From Stomoxys calcitrans (Eukaryota > Arthropoda > Insecta > Diptera > Muscidae), in contig NC_081554.1 of the NCBI RefSeq assembly GCF_963082655.1, positions 128,067,453 to 128,131,452 of the forward strand: 64,000 nucleotides of DNA, given 5' to 3'. The notes beneath the pieces are model-generated. The model did no database searches and had not been told where the DNA came from. It was given only the letters and a program-made list of their open reading frames with translations. Numbering within the stretch: the first letter of the stretch is position 1; the number at the start of each line of letters is the position of its first letter. The position numbers and the translations under genes were made by a program. Shown piece by piece: positions 1 to 12,059 of this stretch.

Positions 1-130
1 TTTTTGTAGGGCGCTACGCTGCAAAAAAGGAATTTAGAAAGAGGACAACAAATCAAGATTTGGCAGCCCTTACAACTTTTCGAAATGCCGAAGCGTTCAA
101 CTTCAGGCCCCTGCCAAGAGGCGACCGGAC
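1..130 (+). repeat. Left half of interrupted repeat R1
   Basis: This stretch resembles 13885-14012 (shared text includes aaatgccga followed by a ccctgccaag block). It is cut at 130 by the hAT element and resumes at 2131. I do not know the identity of R1. Confidence 0.6.
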
Positions 131-2130
131 CAGGGTTACCGTTGAGAATTTTGGAAAAGGGTAAAAAATTGTTTTTAAAGGGTCACAACCAAAATATTGT
201 AAAACAGCAAACATAAATCATTAAACTAAAAATCAATAAGTTTTGAATGTAAACCATTTAAAGTACATTTTAATAAATACTATCACATTATATGTAATTA
301 ACTTTTATTGAAGAATTTATTTTTTTGTTAATTTGTTCCTATACTTTTAAATGAGATCGTCTTTTGGAGTCCAATCCTCTACTTCCTTTTCTACCAAGTT
401 TAGAGCAGAGAACATGGATTCACAAGTTTTCACTTTTAACCTGTTTGTTAACCTATTTTTCAAAAGTTGTATCTTTGAAAATATTCGCTCGGCGTAAGCA
501 CTACAATGTGGCAAAGTCAAGATATATGCTATAAATTGGTATAAGTTAGGATGCAACATTTGATTTGAATTATTTTTTAAATTGCCTGTTTTGAACCAAA
601 ATTGTTCAATGTTTCTTATATCGAAAAGTTTTTGACAGGATTTGTCCATAGCTTTAGGCTCTTATAATTTTAATTCACTAATAAATATATCAGTTTATGT
701 GACTTTATGTGACCATATTCAGACACAATATCAATATAATCAATGTCTTCATTTGTTTTGATAAAATTGGGATCTAAATATTGAAATGCAGTAAATTTTT
801 ATCGTCAATATCAATTCGGACGAGAATTTCATCGCAGAGTATTTTGAAATAATTTAAAATGTTGCTTTTGATAGCATTGGTTTCATTTTCTGAAATGCTT
901 TTAGAATATTATTCTTCTTCACCCCTACGACCTATATATATTTTTTTTATATCTTTGATTTTTGTCACTTTTTTGTAGTGGATAAATTCTAGTTTAGAAC
1001 ATATTAAATGTTCCTTTTTTAATGAATTGTTTACAAATAGTAACATCTCTTCAGATATTCATTTCAGTAATTTCATCAAATTTACGGAATGGCAAATATA
1101 TCTCTTATAAAACAAATGGGATACTTTTTCTTTAAAAGGTTGGATACGCATTGTGGATGCATTGTCTGTCGCAAACCCTTCGAAATGTTGTAATGATATG
1201 TCTTCATTATTGAAGCTTTCTAAAATAGCATCACAGATTATTTTCCCAGAACCATCCCTTGGTTGAACTAAGCCAAAAAAATTGTCCTTAGTTTTGCCTT
1301 CTTTCACAGCAATAACCATTCATTCCTCAGGGGAAATATCAGTTATTTCTTCGATAATAATGCTAAATGGTTGGTTTTTCATTTTAAGAACCATGAAAGC
1401 TAGTCCTTCCTCTCCAAAGAACTGCGCTATTACTTTGGGTTTAGTTCGACCGCAAGATACCTGTATAAATACAACAACAGTTTAGCAAACATAAATAGTT
1501 TACGGTTGACAGTTTTACTAAGCGACTTTGCTATATTAGAGTCTGGGTAGATTGCTGTATTAAATTTCGCCATATTGTCTATCGAATGAAACGAATGATT
1601 TAAATCTATCATCCGCAAAACCAATTTCATTTCCACAACGGCAATATTTTGACGAAATTCAGTATTTCGGTGAGGAAAAGATTCTTTGATTGGAAGTTGA
1701 ATTTTTGCATTTTCTTTTTTGGTATTTAATGATTTGTTTACAGGCAATGCAAATCGGATTTTTAGTTTAATCATCTTGTTTGACCCATGTATACTGTAGT
1801 CTTGGAAATTTTTTTCCAATTGGTCACAATTTGTCTTTGGCCTTTTTTTTATGATCCGAGCACAAATCTATAGAATTTAAATAATCATATTTTTAATATT
1901 TTATAATTGAAATAAAAAGAAACACTTACTTGTCCATTGAAAGCCTTCCGATGCTCCGGCAGAATAGAAACAGATAAATAATTTTTCCAGACAGCCGTTT
2001 ACACACAGGACACAACAGTTTAAATACACGGAAATATATTTTTTCTTTTACTTGGCTTTTATATTTAACACAAAACAAAATTTTACACAGGCGCGTAAAA
2101 TAGTAACTTAGGGTCGCAATAGAAACGCTG
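131..2130 (-). mobile_element. hAT DNA transposon, about 2.0 kb, inactive
   Basis: The element is bounded by an imperfect 8-bp target duplication, gaccggac at 123-130 and gaccggat at 2131-2138. Its ends form an imperfect terminal inverted repeat: cagggttaccgttgaga at 131 against cagcgtttctattgcga read inward from 2130, 12 of 17 bases matching. An 8-bp duplication is the hAT hallmark, and the interior carries hAT transposase fragments on the minus strand. The R1 relative at 13870-14146 lacks the insertion and shows the empty site near 14005. Boundaries are read by eye. Confidence 0.75.
347..1819 (-). pseudogene. hAT transposase remnant
   Basis: Three minus-strand reading frames follow in transposase order. 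At 1819-1430 is an N-proximal part with a motif like PDSNIAKSLS. At 1319-1059 is the catalytic-core piece containing GFATDNASTM and a following ICHSVNL, the usual hAT aspartate region. At 649-347 is the C-terminal dimerisation block LPHCSAYAERIFSKI followed by NRLTNRLKVKT. Frameshifts and stops separate the pieces, notably between 650 and 1058. A methionine codon at 1937-1935 is followed by a splice-donor-like GTAAGT, so a short 5' exon is possible but speculative. The protein would have excised and inserted its own element; it is not functional as read. Confidence 0.8.
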
Positions 2131-2280
2131 GACCGGATCACCCAGGGCTTCAAATTTCCCACATGATCTCGATAACACCTCAGCTCTTACCATTTAAAAA
2201 TTTCAAGGAGTTATCTCTAACCATTCTCAAATGGCAGATTTTTACCAATTTTTTTCGATTCTATTCCACTGGGCGATGCG
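2131..2280 (+). repeat. Right half of interrupted repeat R1
   Basis: Matches 14005-14146, including the shared run catgatctcgataacacctc at 2162-2181. It begins with the second copy of the hAT target duplication. Confidence 0.7.
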
Positions 2281-3084
2281 AAGGAAGGCGAAAATTTAAT
2301 GTGGTTTTATCTTAATGAACCACTTCAAAACGGCAAATATTCTGAATTCACGCCATAAAGGATGGACAATCACTATTATACAGAATTTAGAACAAATTTT
2401 TATTACTGGTAGCAGTGAGTGCCATCCCTTTCATTGATTTTATAAACTAAAATTCAATTATCTTTCCTCATCTTTATATAAGACGCTTCCTTCAGCCCAT
2501 ATTTCAGTGGTTCTATTCAGGTGAACCGCAGTGAGTGTATGACATTGACTTAGATCCATTACATACATATCTCTACCTTTTTGTAGTGATGCGTAGTTTG
2601 TGCTAAGGCCATCATCGTAATGAAGCCTCATAGTGATAAACATAATATGCCCTGACCATTGCACTCAGTACTAACCATATTTTCATTCTTACATTTTTCA
2701 ATATTCATTGAACCACTATATGCGTTCACTCTAAAGTGCAATATTGCCTCGCAAATGTCGCTAAGGCTTGAAATAATTGTCATTTTGAAAGATTAAACAA
2801 AAAACATAAATGTAAAAAGTAAAGAAAGGTAAAAAGACCTACCCTATAAGTGGAAAATGGGAGCTATTCTAGTTCTGAACCGAATTTGATAAAATTCGGT
2901 GAAGGTTTTCAAAATTTTTATAAAATAATCCGTATCTAATATCGAGCAAATGTGTTCAAAATTGTAAAAACTACGGCACTATATGCGCGAATAGGGCGAT
3001 GTATATACACCGAACAAATATTTGTTTTGATTTTAAAGATTCGAGCCAAAGATTAGCAAACTTATTTTAAAGATGATTATAATT
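2281..3084. other. No gene seen; AT-rich intergenic or intronic DNA
   Basis: I see no conserved coding signal. At 2850-2960 a weak resemblance to family B (gggagctattctagttctgaaccga) suggests a decayed repeat copy. Confidence 0.5.
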
Positions 3085-3425
3085 TCAACTTTTTAAGGAA
3101 ACATTCCCTTTGGTGAAAAATACTTTCCAAAATATTAAGGATTTTTTATTTTGTATGGTTGATATATTTAAGACAAAAAAAAAAGATAAAAATAAAGGTC
3201 AAAACATCGCTGAAAGTGAGGACATTGACTTTGGGACAAGACAACAATGAACCATAGTTAAAGACGTAAAATAGGCTTGCAAATGGGAGCGTCTTTAAAT
3301 GTAAATTTTTTTTTAAAAAGATACTAAGTTAAAAAAAATTAATTTTAAATATTTTTTTTTCTATGGAGTAAAATAAGAATCAATCAACGATTAAAATTTT
3401 AAACAGATGGTTATGTCCTTAAGTG
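3085..3425 (+). repeat. Dispersed repeat E, copy 1
   Basis: Its reverse complement recurs at 22975-23310. The clearest shared core is ttgactttgggacaagac at 3225-3242, followed in both copies by a gcgtctttaaatgt block. Flanking text also aligns (cctttggtgaaa against cctttggcgaaa; aagaatcaatcaacga against atgaatcaatcagcga). No coding motif is recognised. Confidence 0.65.
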
Positions 3426-4109
3426 GTTTGGAAACTTAATTTAAAGATACCATCTTTAGATTTGATTCTATGGCTCGTTTCTGTTGCTAAAATCCTACAA
3501 GAAAGAAAAATCTTAAATTTTGAGCCTACTTTTTTTCAGTCTATGTATTTGGAAGCTTAATATAAATCTAATCCGATTTCGATAAAAACTAATCAAAAAT
3601 GTATAAAACGTATAAAAAGAAGTAAACGCCAAAAGCCTTGAAAATGCTCCGCTACTTGGAAAGTTTCAACATTTTATCATTGCTTTAGATTTGTTGTTCT
3701 TGTCAAAATTTTAAATATGATAAAAAGTTTTTATTTCAAATCCATTTATAATCAGCTCTCTGCCTTCCAGAACAGTTTGACACGTTAAGATATTCACAAA
3801 TGCCGCCAGTATTTATTAGTGAGGGGGAATAATAGCTAAAAATGTTTTTGATGTTTTCGCCAGCATATAGGAACACGTTCTCACCTATGCACCAGTATTG
3901 TCATATTCGTAAATTCACAAAAATTTATTTGTACGAATTCCTCATTATTTTTCAATTCTGTTAAAAACTAGTTTTCTTGATTAAGTTTATGACGTTTTTG
4001 TCGTATGTATTATACGTCGGAAATATATGTCAGAGTTTCCCACAGAACATCTCTGATTATATGTGCCACTTTGCGTGACAATCGTTTGACAAATGACCAC
4101 ATTATTGCA
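3426..4109. other. No gene seen
   Basis: AT-rich DNA with weak continuation of repeat E to about 3520. Nothing else recognised. Confidence 0.4.
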
Positions 4110-4470
4110 AATTATTCAAATGGGAGCTTTATCTAAATCTGAACCGATTTCTATGAAATTCATCAGAAATGTCGAGAGTCATAATAGAATCCTTCTTGCC
4201 AAATGACCACATTATTGCAATATTAGTCCAATTCGAACGAACATATCTATAGATTGCGACTAAAAACCTTAGATATTGATTGTTATAGTTGTTAAGGAAA
4301 GCGTAATGCAAAATTTTGGGAAGATTGGTGAATACATGCGCTTGCCTTGGCTTTAGAAGTCGAGAGTCATAAAATAATCTTTCCTGCCAAATTTCCAGAA
4401 AATCAGTTAACAAGTTCCTACATTAATGCAATATTATTCCAAACCGGGCGAATATATTTCGAACCGATTT
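4110..4470 (-). repeat. Family B periodic repeat, partial
   Basis: Contains the family wording in reverse orientation: ctaaatctgaaccgatttc, atgtcgagagtcataa, and aaatgaccacattattgcaa twice (4071-4090 and 4201-4220). The forward copy is at 6380-7435. Confidence 0.65.
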
Positions 4471-5665
4471 CGATCAGATTTTTTTTGTTTTGTTTTAATA
4501 TTTTTAGGTTTTTTATTTCATATTTCAGATTAATTTATAAAGTAAACATATTTTGTGTATTTAAAAATTAATTTGGAGTTAAGATAGAACTAAAACAATT
4601 TAAATAACGTAAATTTAAGAAATTTATCGATTTTATTGTGGACAGTAAAATAGGCACAGTAGTTTTCGCTTATAATCCATTGCACATATATAAGAGAATT
4701 TCAGATATAGTCCAAAAAGTATACTTCTAGTGTCATTAAACAATATATTTCACACATGTAGTTCGTTGAATAACCCATTTCAAATATAATCCTATTTCGC
4801 ATTTATTCCATTTTTTTATTGTACTAATAAAAATAACTCAATAAAAAGTATTTAAGATATAGTCCACAGAGGAGAAAATCTATGGCTAAATCAAGAAAAA
4901 GGTTAGTAATAGTGAAAAACGTGGGAAATCCCATTTTTCCAATGATAGCATACATTATTACAAGTGTTTTCTGAGCATTCCCGTGTGACACAAGGAAAAC
5001 TTTTCGGCTATCACAATTGGAAATTGCAAGTTGTTTGTCAAAAAAAAAAAAAAATTTAAGATGACTTAGAAAGCAATTCTTGAAACTGTGGAGAGTTAAG
5101 TTTAAGTTGTGCAATGTATATCGGAGTATTAACATTTTGATGACGATTTTTTTTGGACCTTTACACGTAGCACCACAATTTTTCAGCAGAAGGGAAGCTC
5201 TATTTGCAAAATAAAGTGGACAGTGAACTATTTCAGCAGTGAACGAAAGAATTGCCTATAAAAGAAATTTTGGACTCGGTAGAAAATGTAAGAAGATATC
5301 GCTCAGAGAAAGAAATTGCAACCAACTTTATCCTTGAAAAAATTGAGGACCATATTCTAAATATTTTTCTTGGACATAAGGAGTAAAAAGTACTGACTTA
5401 ACCAGACATAATTGAATCAATTTTTCTTTCTTGAAAATGGCCCGCTTACTCTGTTTAACTTGAATTAAATAGGTATATATTTTTCTAAATAAATAAAAAC
5501 GTATATTATTTATTTTTTCTTTTATAGTCATATTGCTGAAAATATGTGAAAATAGTTATACAACGATCTTGCTTAACTGTCGAATTTTGCTTATTGTCCA
5601 AAAACGTATACATATATGAAAAAACTTAAAAATAATACAGTAATTTGTACATGAGTGTTAGTGTT
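4471..5665. other. No gene seen
   Basis: AT-rich sequence. A Tc1-like 3' flank may lie at 5580-5665, next to the transposase remnant. The other short frames here have no recognisable motif. Confidence 0.4.
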
Positions 5666-5669
5666 TTGA

Positions 5670-6315
5670 ATAAACATCAAACCAGGCAGTTAATACCAGG
5701 TATAACTACCCTTATTTTTAAGACCAGCTTCAATTCTCTTTAAAATGGATGAAATTAACTTACGGCAACTCTCTACCGGGATATTATACCATGCTTTTTC
5801 AATACTTGTTTGCTGCAGGGTTTTTTTTTATTGCTGCAGTGATACTTAAAAACGTGCCGCTTGAGGTTACCCCAAAAGTTCGCTATGGGATTGTGGTCGG
5901 GGATTGAACAACAACTTTCAAATAATGATCCCGAAACCATTCACTTACCAATTTTGATGAGTGTTTCGGGTTATTATCCTGTTGAAATCTCCACACAAGT
6001 GGTATATTTTCCTCATACATTTACACGAATCAATCCATTATGTTATAAATAAGATATATCGGACCTACTCCCTCCCAAGAGAAATAGCCTCATACCATGA
6101 CATTTCCTCCTCCATGTTTAACGGTTTTTTTTTTGTAAATCTGAAATGGAATTTTTTCCCTTTTAAACGACGAACATTCCTTACTGCATCATAATCAAAC
6201 AAATTGACTTTTACTTTGTCAATTTTAAATTCCTTCTGGTCCGCACTATGGTTTGAGCCAAAGCAAAGTATACCCTTTTCTTCAAATATGCTTGTCTGAG
6301 TAGAGGAACTTTCCG
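5670..6315 (-). pseudogene. Tc1-like transposase remnant (DDE family)
   Basis: Read on the minus strand in pieces, the region gives the Tc1 order: a segment near 6200 like FNLFDYDAVRNVRR, then TVKHGGGNVMV with the WEGVGPIYLI block, then RFQQDNNPKHSSKL, and near 5880 DHNPIANFWGNLKRHVFK, ending with EKAWYNIPVESCRKLISSI and a stop near 5695. Several frameshifts and stops break it. In the third catalytic block the usual glutamate of PIEN is an alanine (codon at 5883-5881), so even a repaired frame would lack an active-site residue. The family normally cuts and pastes at TA sites. The element ends were not found. Confidence 0.8.
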
Positions 6316-6379
6316 AGCTATTCTACCTGTTAGTTTTGCAGATATCAATTTGGTACAGGAATATTTTTTACACAGAGAT

Positions 6380-7435
6380 GAAGTGTATTGAATTTGGAAA
6401 AAATCTGTTCAGATTTGGATATAGCTCTCATATATATGTTCATCTGATTTGGACTAAGACTGTATTAATGTGGTCATTTGTTGACCGATTCAATCGAATA
6501 TTAACAGGAAGGATTTTCTCTTGACTCTCGACATTACTGGTGAATTTCATAGAAATCGGTTCAGATTTAGATATAGCTCTCATATATTTGTATCGCCCGA
6601 TTTTCACTCCTAAAGCCCCTGCAAGCGCATTCATTGACCAATCTTCCCAAAATTTCGTACAACGCTTTTCTCGGCGACTAACACAAATCTAAGAAGTTTG
6701 CTCGAAAGCCGGTCAGATTGAGATATAGTTCCCATATGCTATAAAGTGCTTATTTGTTAATAGATTCTCTCGAAATTTGGCAAGAAGGATTTTCTCTTGA
6801 CTCTCGACATTACTGGTCAAATTCATAGAAATCGGCTCAGATTTAAATACAGCTCTCATATATATAAATATATCGCTCGATTTTCACTTCTAGAGCCACT
6901 ACAACCGCATTTATTTTGGTACAACGCTTTCCTTGGCGACTATCACAATATCTAAATAGTTCGGTCGAAATCGGTTCAGATTTAGATAAAGATCCCATAT
7001 ATATGTTCGTCCGATTTTGAGAAATATTCCAATATAGTGCTCATTTGTTAACCAGTTCTCTCGAAATTTGGCAGGAAGGATTTTCTTATGACTCTTAATA
7101 TTACTAGTGAATTTCATCGAAATTGGTCTAGATTTAGATATAGCTGTCAAATAAGTGTATTGCCCGATTCACTTCTAGAACCACTGGTAGCGCATTCGTT
7201 AACCAATCTTGCCAAAATTTTGCACAACGCTTCCCTCGACGGCTACCACAATATCTATGAAGTTTGGTCGAACTCGGTTCAGATTTAGATATAGCTCTGA
7301 TGTTTTCATTTGATTTGTTTGAACATATTTGCTCGAAATTTGATTGTTTAATAAACCATCTAAAAACATCTGGCGAGGTCCATCAAATTGGTTCAGAACA
7401 AGAAATAGCTCACATTTTGTACTTATAGGGTAGGT
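6380..7435 (+). repeat. Family B periodic repeat, long copy
   Basis: The phrase tgactctcgacattactgg occurs at 6522 and 6798, with a variant at 7089, giving a period of about 276-291 bp. Each unit also holds cagatttagatatagctc and an aacgcttt block. Apparent short frames inside are by-products of the repeat. Confidence 0.75.
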
Positions 7436-8140
7436 GCAGGGTATTATGCAGTCGGCATCGACCGACTTTTGCCTTTCCTTACTGGTTTTATTCAACGGAT
7501 ATTTTCTATCTTTAGCTTTCGACCACCACAATGGCGTTTGGCAAAGCTATTAGTATCATAATGATTTATGGTGCGATACTCAAACATTTTGTTTACATTG
7601 AGGTATTTCAGCTCGCCAACAAAAGCCGGTTGTTATTTTCCAATAACGCAATCACACTATGTACAAGCTTGAACTCCATCACGAGTGATTTTCTTTATAA
7701 ATAAATCTCGAAGCAAATGCTGTAGACATAGAATATATAATGAGCTGTCAATAAAACAAATATCATTTCTTATTTGACAGATATACCATGTGGTAACGAA
7801 AATTAATTTTTATTAAACTGTTTAAGCTATTCACATAGAAATAAATCATTTCGATTCTTTAAATGCTGATGGTAAATAAACACTTGTCATTTCCTTGAAC
7901 TTGGTCGATTTGCGAAAAAGAAATAAATCAATGAATAATAACAGACTATTGTCAAGCAAAGCCTTCATTGATGTGGTCATACTGTCCATGGTGTGCAAAT
8001 GGGGGTTTTATTTATTTAATTTCGCAATCTGTTTTCTGCAATATATTTTTCATATTAATACGTATTCTATATTACTGTAAATCTTAATTTCAGAGTAGTG
8101 GTCTGGGCATATACATCGTACTCGTATAATTGCACTTTTT
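7436..8140. other. No gene seen
   Basis: AT-rich. A 61-codon frame at 7895-8080 has no recognisable motif and is not called. Confidence 0.45.
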
Positions 8141-8950
8141 TATACCCTCCACCATAGGATGGGGGTATACTAATTTCGTCATTCTGTTTGTAACACCTCG
8201 AAATATGCGTCTGAGACCCCATAAAGTATATATATTCTTGATCGTCATGCCATTTTAAGTCGATCTAGCCATGTCCGTCCGTCTGTCGAAAGCACGCTCA
8301 CTTTCCAAGTAGTAAAGCTAGCCGCTTTGAATTTTGCACTTAGTGTAGGTCGGTTGGAATTGTAAATGGGTCAAATCCGTCCATGTTTTGATATAGCTGC
8401 CATATAAACCGATCTTGGGTCTTAACTTCTTGAGCCTCTAGAGGGCACAATTCTCGTCCGATTTGACTGAAATTTTGCACGTAGTGTTCTGGTATCACTT
8501 CCAATAACTGTGATAAGTATGATTCAAATCGGTTCATAATCTGGTATAGCTGTCATATAAACCGATCTGGGATCTTGACTTGTTGAACCTCTAGAGGGCG
8601 CAATTATCATCCGATTTGGCTGAAATTTTGTACAACGGCTTCTCTCATGACCTTCAACATGCGTGTCTTATATGGTCTGAATCGATCAATAGCTTGATAT
8701 AGCTCCCATATAAACCTATCTCCCGATTTTGCTTCTTGAGCCCTTGCAAGGCGCAATTCTTATCCGAATGAACCGAAATATTACACAATGACTTCTACAA
8801 TTTTCAGCATTCATTTATGGTCCGAATCGGACTATAACTTGATATAGCTCCAGTAGCATAACAGTTCTTATTCAATATTCTTTATTTGCCTCCATGGTGG
8901 AGGGTATATAAGATTCGGCCCGGCCGAACTTAGCATGCTCTTACTTGTTT
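8141..8950 (+). repeat. Family A repeat, near-complete copy
   Basis: Starts with tataccctccaccatagga and ends with ccatggtggagggtatataa, then the cggcccggccgaactta tail and acttgttt. The two ends form a 15-bp inverted repeat (TATACCCTCCACCAT). Internally it repeats the phrase catataaaccgatct followed by gagcctctagagggc. This family occurs in many copies through the window. Confidence 0.85.
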
Positions 8951-9924
8951 ATTTTTATTTATAAGTTTGCATTTCTGATCCATTTTGTTTGTTTCCTTAT
9001 CTAAGTGGTGAATGGAAATTTTAATGTGAATTGTGTTATCTACCAAACCCCAACTGGGAACATTTCATTTAATGTGTGTTGCAATAAGCAAAGATAAAAT
9101 TGTGTATCATTGTGTACTGTGACAGATGTTGCAATTCCAAATTACTGACGAGGTTTTAGGTTACAGTGACAGTCTTTAACCATACACAAAAAAAAAGTTT
9201 GGGAAGTACAAACGTCTAAAAACTTGTTCTGTTGTAAAATTAAAAAATTCTTTTAGGTAAAAATGTTTTGTTTACAGCAAAATATACTTTATTACACGAA
9301 AAGATGAATCGTTGGCTTAGTTTATGTCTTGTGTCTCTTGAACAGAGACAGGGCGTCTCTGCGCTCCAACGTCTCAGCTTTGGTTTTTTCATTGAGTAAT
9401 GTTGGTCAGCCAGTGATCTGTATTGGTACCACTAATGTAATATTGGATATTATAACTTAGCGAATTAGTTTGAAGAGATATACACCCTTTGATAAGTATA
9501 TGGATCAACTCAGAACCACTTTCTGATTAGATTTAACTGTGTTCGTCTGTCTGTGTGTTCGTCTTTCCTTGTTAATTTGTGTACAAAGTACAAAAGAATT
9601 TTCATCCAATACTCTTCAAATTTGTCACAGGCAAACCTATCGAAACTATAAGAAATCAGATTTGAATATAAATGTTCGTCCGACGTTGTAGTAGTTTACT
9701 TTCTTTCTTCCTTCATCTCAAATGTGGACACAACCTCCCTGCGATGTCAATTGGGTAGCTACCTTAAACACCCGTTAAAGTAAGTAAGCTAAAATGTGCC
9801 ACGAGTTCACCTGGGTTGGCAGTCCTTCACCCGGAAAACTTGAGAGATTACTTTGAAAAAACGATGAAGATTAATAACAGATTCCCCCTATGTTGACGAC
9901 CCCCGTAAACGTCTTAAGGACCAT
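8951..9924. other. No gene seen; possible 5' part of the RTE-like element
   Basis: The part from about 9700 may be untranslated leader of the following retrotransposon. At 9480-9690 there is periodic-repeat-like text (gttcgtctgtctgtgtgttc). No other signal. Confidence 0.4.
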
Positions 9925-11900
9925 GATTTGCGTAACTGCACCTTGAATGTCCGCACTCTTTATAGAGAGGGCGCAGTATACGCACTGGCGGATATATTAG
10001 AGACAGAGACAGGGCAGACATTACCGCCATACAAGAAGTGTGATGGCTCGGGAAGAGCTCCACAAAAACCACGAGAATTAATGCCATTTATTATAGCTGC
10101 CATGAAAAGAGGCATGCATTGGCTGTGGGTCTGTGGTTAGTGGGAGACTAAAACACCTTGTCTCCAGGGTAGCCACAATCCGCATAAAGCCCAAGTTCTT
10201 CAACATCAGCCTTATTTCCGCCCATGTCTTGACGGAAGATAAGGACGAACAAACTAAGGATATTTCTACGAGCGCCTATAAAGAGAATATGACCGCTGTC
10301 CCGCCCATGATATTAGAATCGTTTTGAGAGATTTTAACGCGAAAATAGAGAAGGAAAATATCTTTGGCCCAACAGTCGGAAAATGTAGCCTTCACGAACA
10401 AACTTCCAATAATGCATTGAGGATAATAGACTTCGCCGCGGCAATGAACATAATAGTTAGCAGCACCAGATTCCAGCATCGAAGGATTCACACAGCTACA
10501 TGGTTGTCACCCGGTCAAAACACGAGAAACAAAATTGATCATTTTGTGATAGATGAAAGGTACTTAACCAGCATGTTAGATATACGATCGATCTGAGGTG
10601 CGAACATCGATAAAGGTCTCACTCGTCTTAATGTGGCGAGAAACGTACGATCTGACAGAGCACGCAAGCTAGACATAGGAAAGCTGCAAACACAACAGGT
10701 GACAACGTCATACTTCACTCGGTTGACCCAGTAGCTTGAAGAAAACACTGAAAGCACCATTGCCCATTACATGGAAGGAGCCGCAACATTCGTATTTGGG
10801 TACCAAAAGCCTTCCTCAAGGAACCCATGATAAGACCAGGTGTGCCAAAAAGCTACTGAAGCCAAGAATGCGGGGCACAGGGCAAGCAGAAGTCAGCAGC
10901 AATGTGCCAGATGAAGAAGAGGTATCGGGAGAAAAGGAGAGACGAGAAACGTCTCCTCTGCAAGAAGAAGAAGAAATTAAAAGACGTGAGTGTGAGCGAA
11001 TCGAGATGTACCAAACCGATGGCTATGGTACAAGCACCACCTCCTGAAGAGTAATCATGAGTACACCCAATGACTGGAACCTTAGCATACTATGTCCCGT
11101 ACACAGGAAACGGGACAAGACGGTATGTGCCAACTCTGCTCCACATCGCATGCAGGATACTATCGAGCGTACTGTGAAAGATTAAAGTCTAAAGTCAACG
11201 AAATAATTGGGCCCTATCAGTCTTGCTTAACACCAGACATTTACACTACGCCAAATCCTGGACCATCTTTTCGTTGACTACAATGCCGTCTTGGACATCC
11301 CTATACGTTCAAAGGTATTTCAAGCCATGTCTGAGTTTGGTATCCCTGCAAAACTGATACTGAGGATGACGGAAAAGAAAATGGAGAAAGTTGGGAACTG
11401 CAACTGTGAGATAGTCAGCAACTGTATCTACCTCGGCACCGCCGTAACCGAAACAAGCAGATGAGGAGCAAAGCCACTGTTCGACAGACGAAAATTACAC
11501 TTTACAAGACATTGATACTACCCGTGCTGTTGTATGGGTGCGAAGCATGGGTACTTGCGAAGTCAGATGAGGCGGTACTTGGAGTGTTTGAGAGAAAAAT
11601 TCTTCGTAAAATATATGGACCAGTCTGCGTTAATAGAGAAAATAGGCCTTGTATGAACCCCGAGCTGTATGACGACCATAGCATAGCTAAATGCATCAAA
11701 ATACAACGGTTGCGTTGGCTTGGTCATGTTGTCAGAATGGCGGTACACGCAAACCGGGACGACCAAGAGCCCGAAGGAAATATCAAGTGGTGGGAGACAC
11801 CTCGAAACTTGATGAAAGAGATTGGAGAAGAAGCGCAGAAGATCGAGGCGCTTGCACATCGTTTGTTAATTGTTGTTAGGAATGCAAATCAAAGAACTGT
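9925..11900 (+). pseudogene. RTE-like non-LTR retrotransposon, decayed
   Basis: The plus strand shows an apurinic-type endonuclease in pieces: LNVRTLYREGAVYALADI near 9945, then RDFNAKIEKENIFGPTVGK near 10325, then FQHRRIHTATWLSPGQNT and IDHFVIDERY up to about 10565. A charged linker follows (RRECERIEMYQ near 11000). The RT part is reduced: its finger region is near 11100-11270, and near 11370 the frame runs from IPAKLILRM straight into KKMEKVGNCN, so the catalytic Asp-Asp core is deleted. The C-terminal part at 11461-11880 reads ITLYKTLILPVLLYGCEAW and IQRLRWLGHVVRMA. The endonuclease would nick the target and the RT would copy the element RNA. Pieces of related elements lie at 41100-41290 and 42240-43640. 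Confidence 0.85.
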
Positions 11901-11929
11901 ACTTAAATTTGTATTCGTATTTGAAAAAC

Positions 11930-11955
11930 AAAAAAAAAAAAAAAAAAAAAAAAAA
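11930..11955 (+). repeat. Poly-A tract (26 A)
   Basis: An uninterrupted A run just after the retrotransposon remnant. It could be a retroelement tail or simple slippage. Confidence 0.8.
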
Positions 11956-12059
11956 TATCACTGGTATATTTTACATTATATTTTTAAGAGAGTAGTCTAA
12001 CATAAATATGTAGTTCTTTTGTAAATTTTATAAATAGGCCATTCGGCTTAAAATAACGA

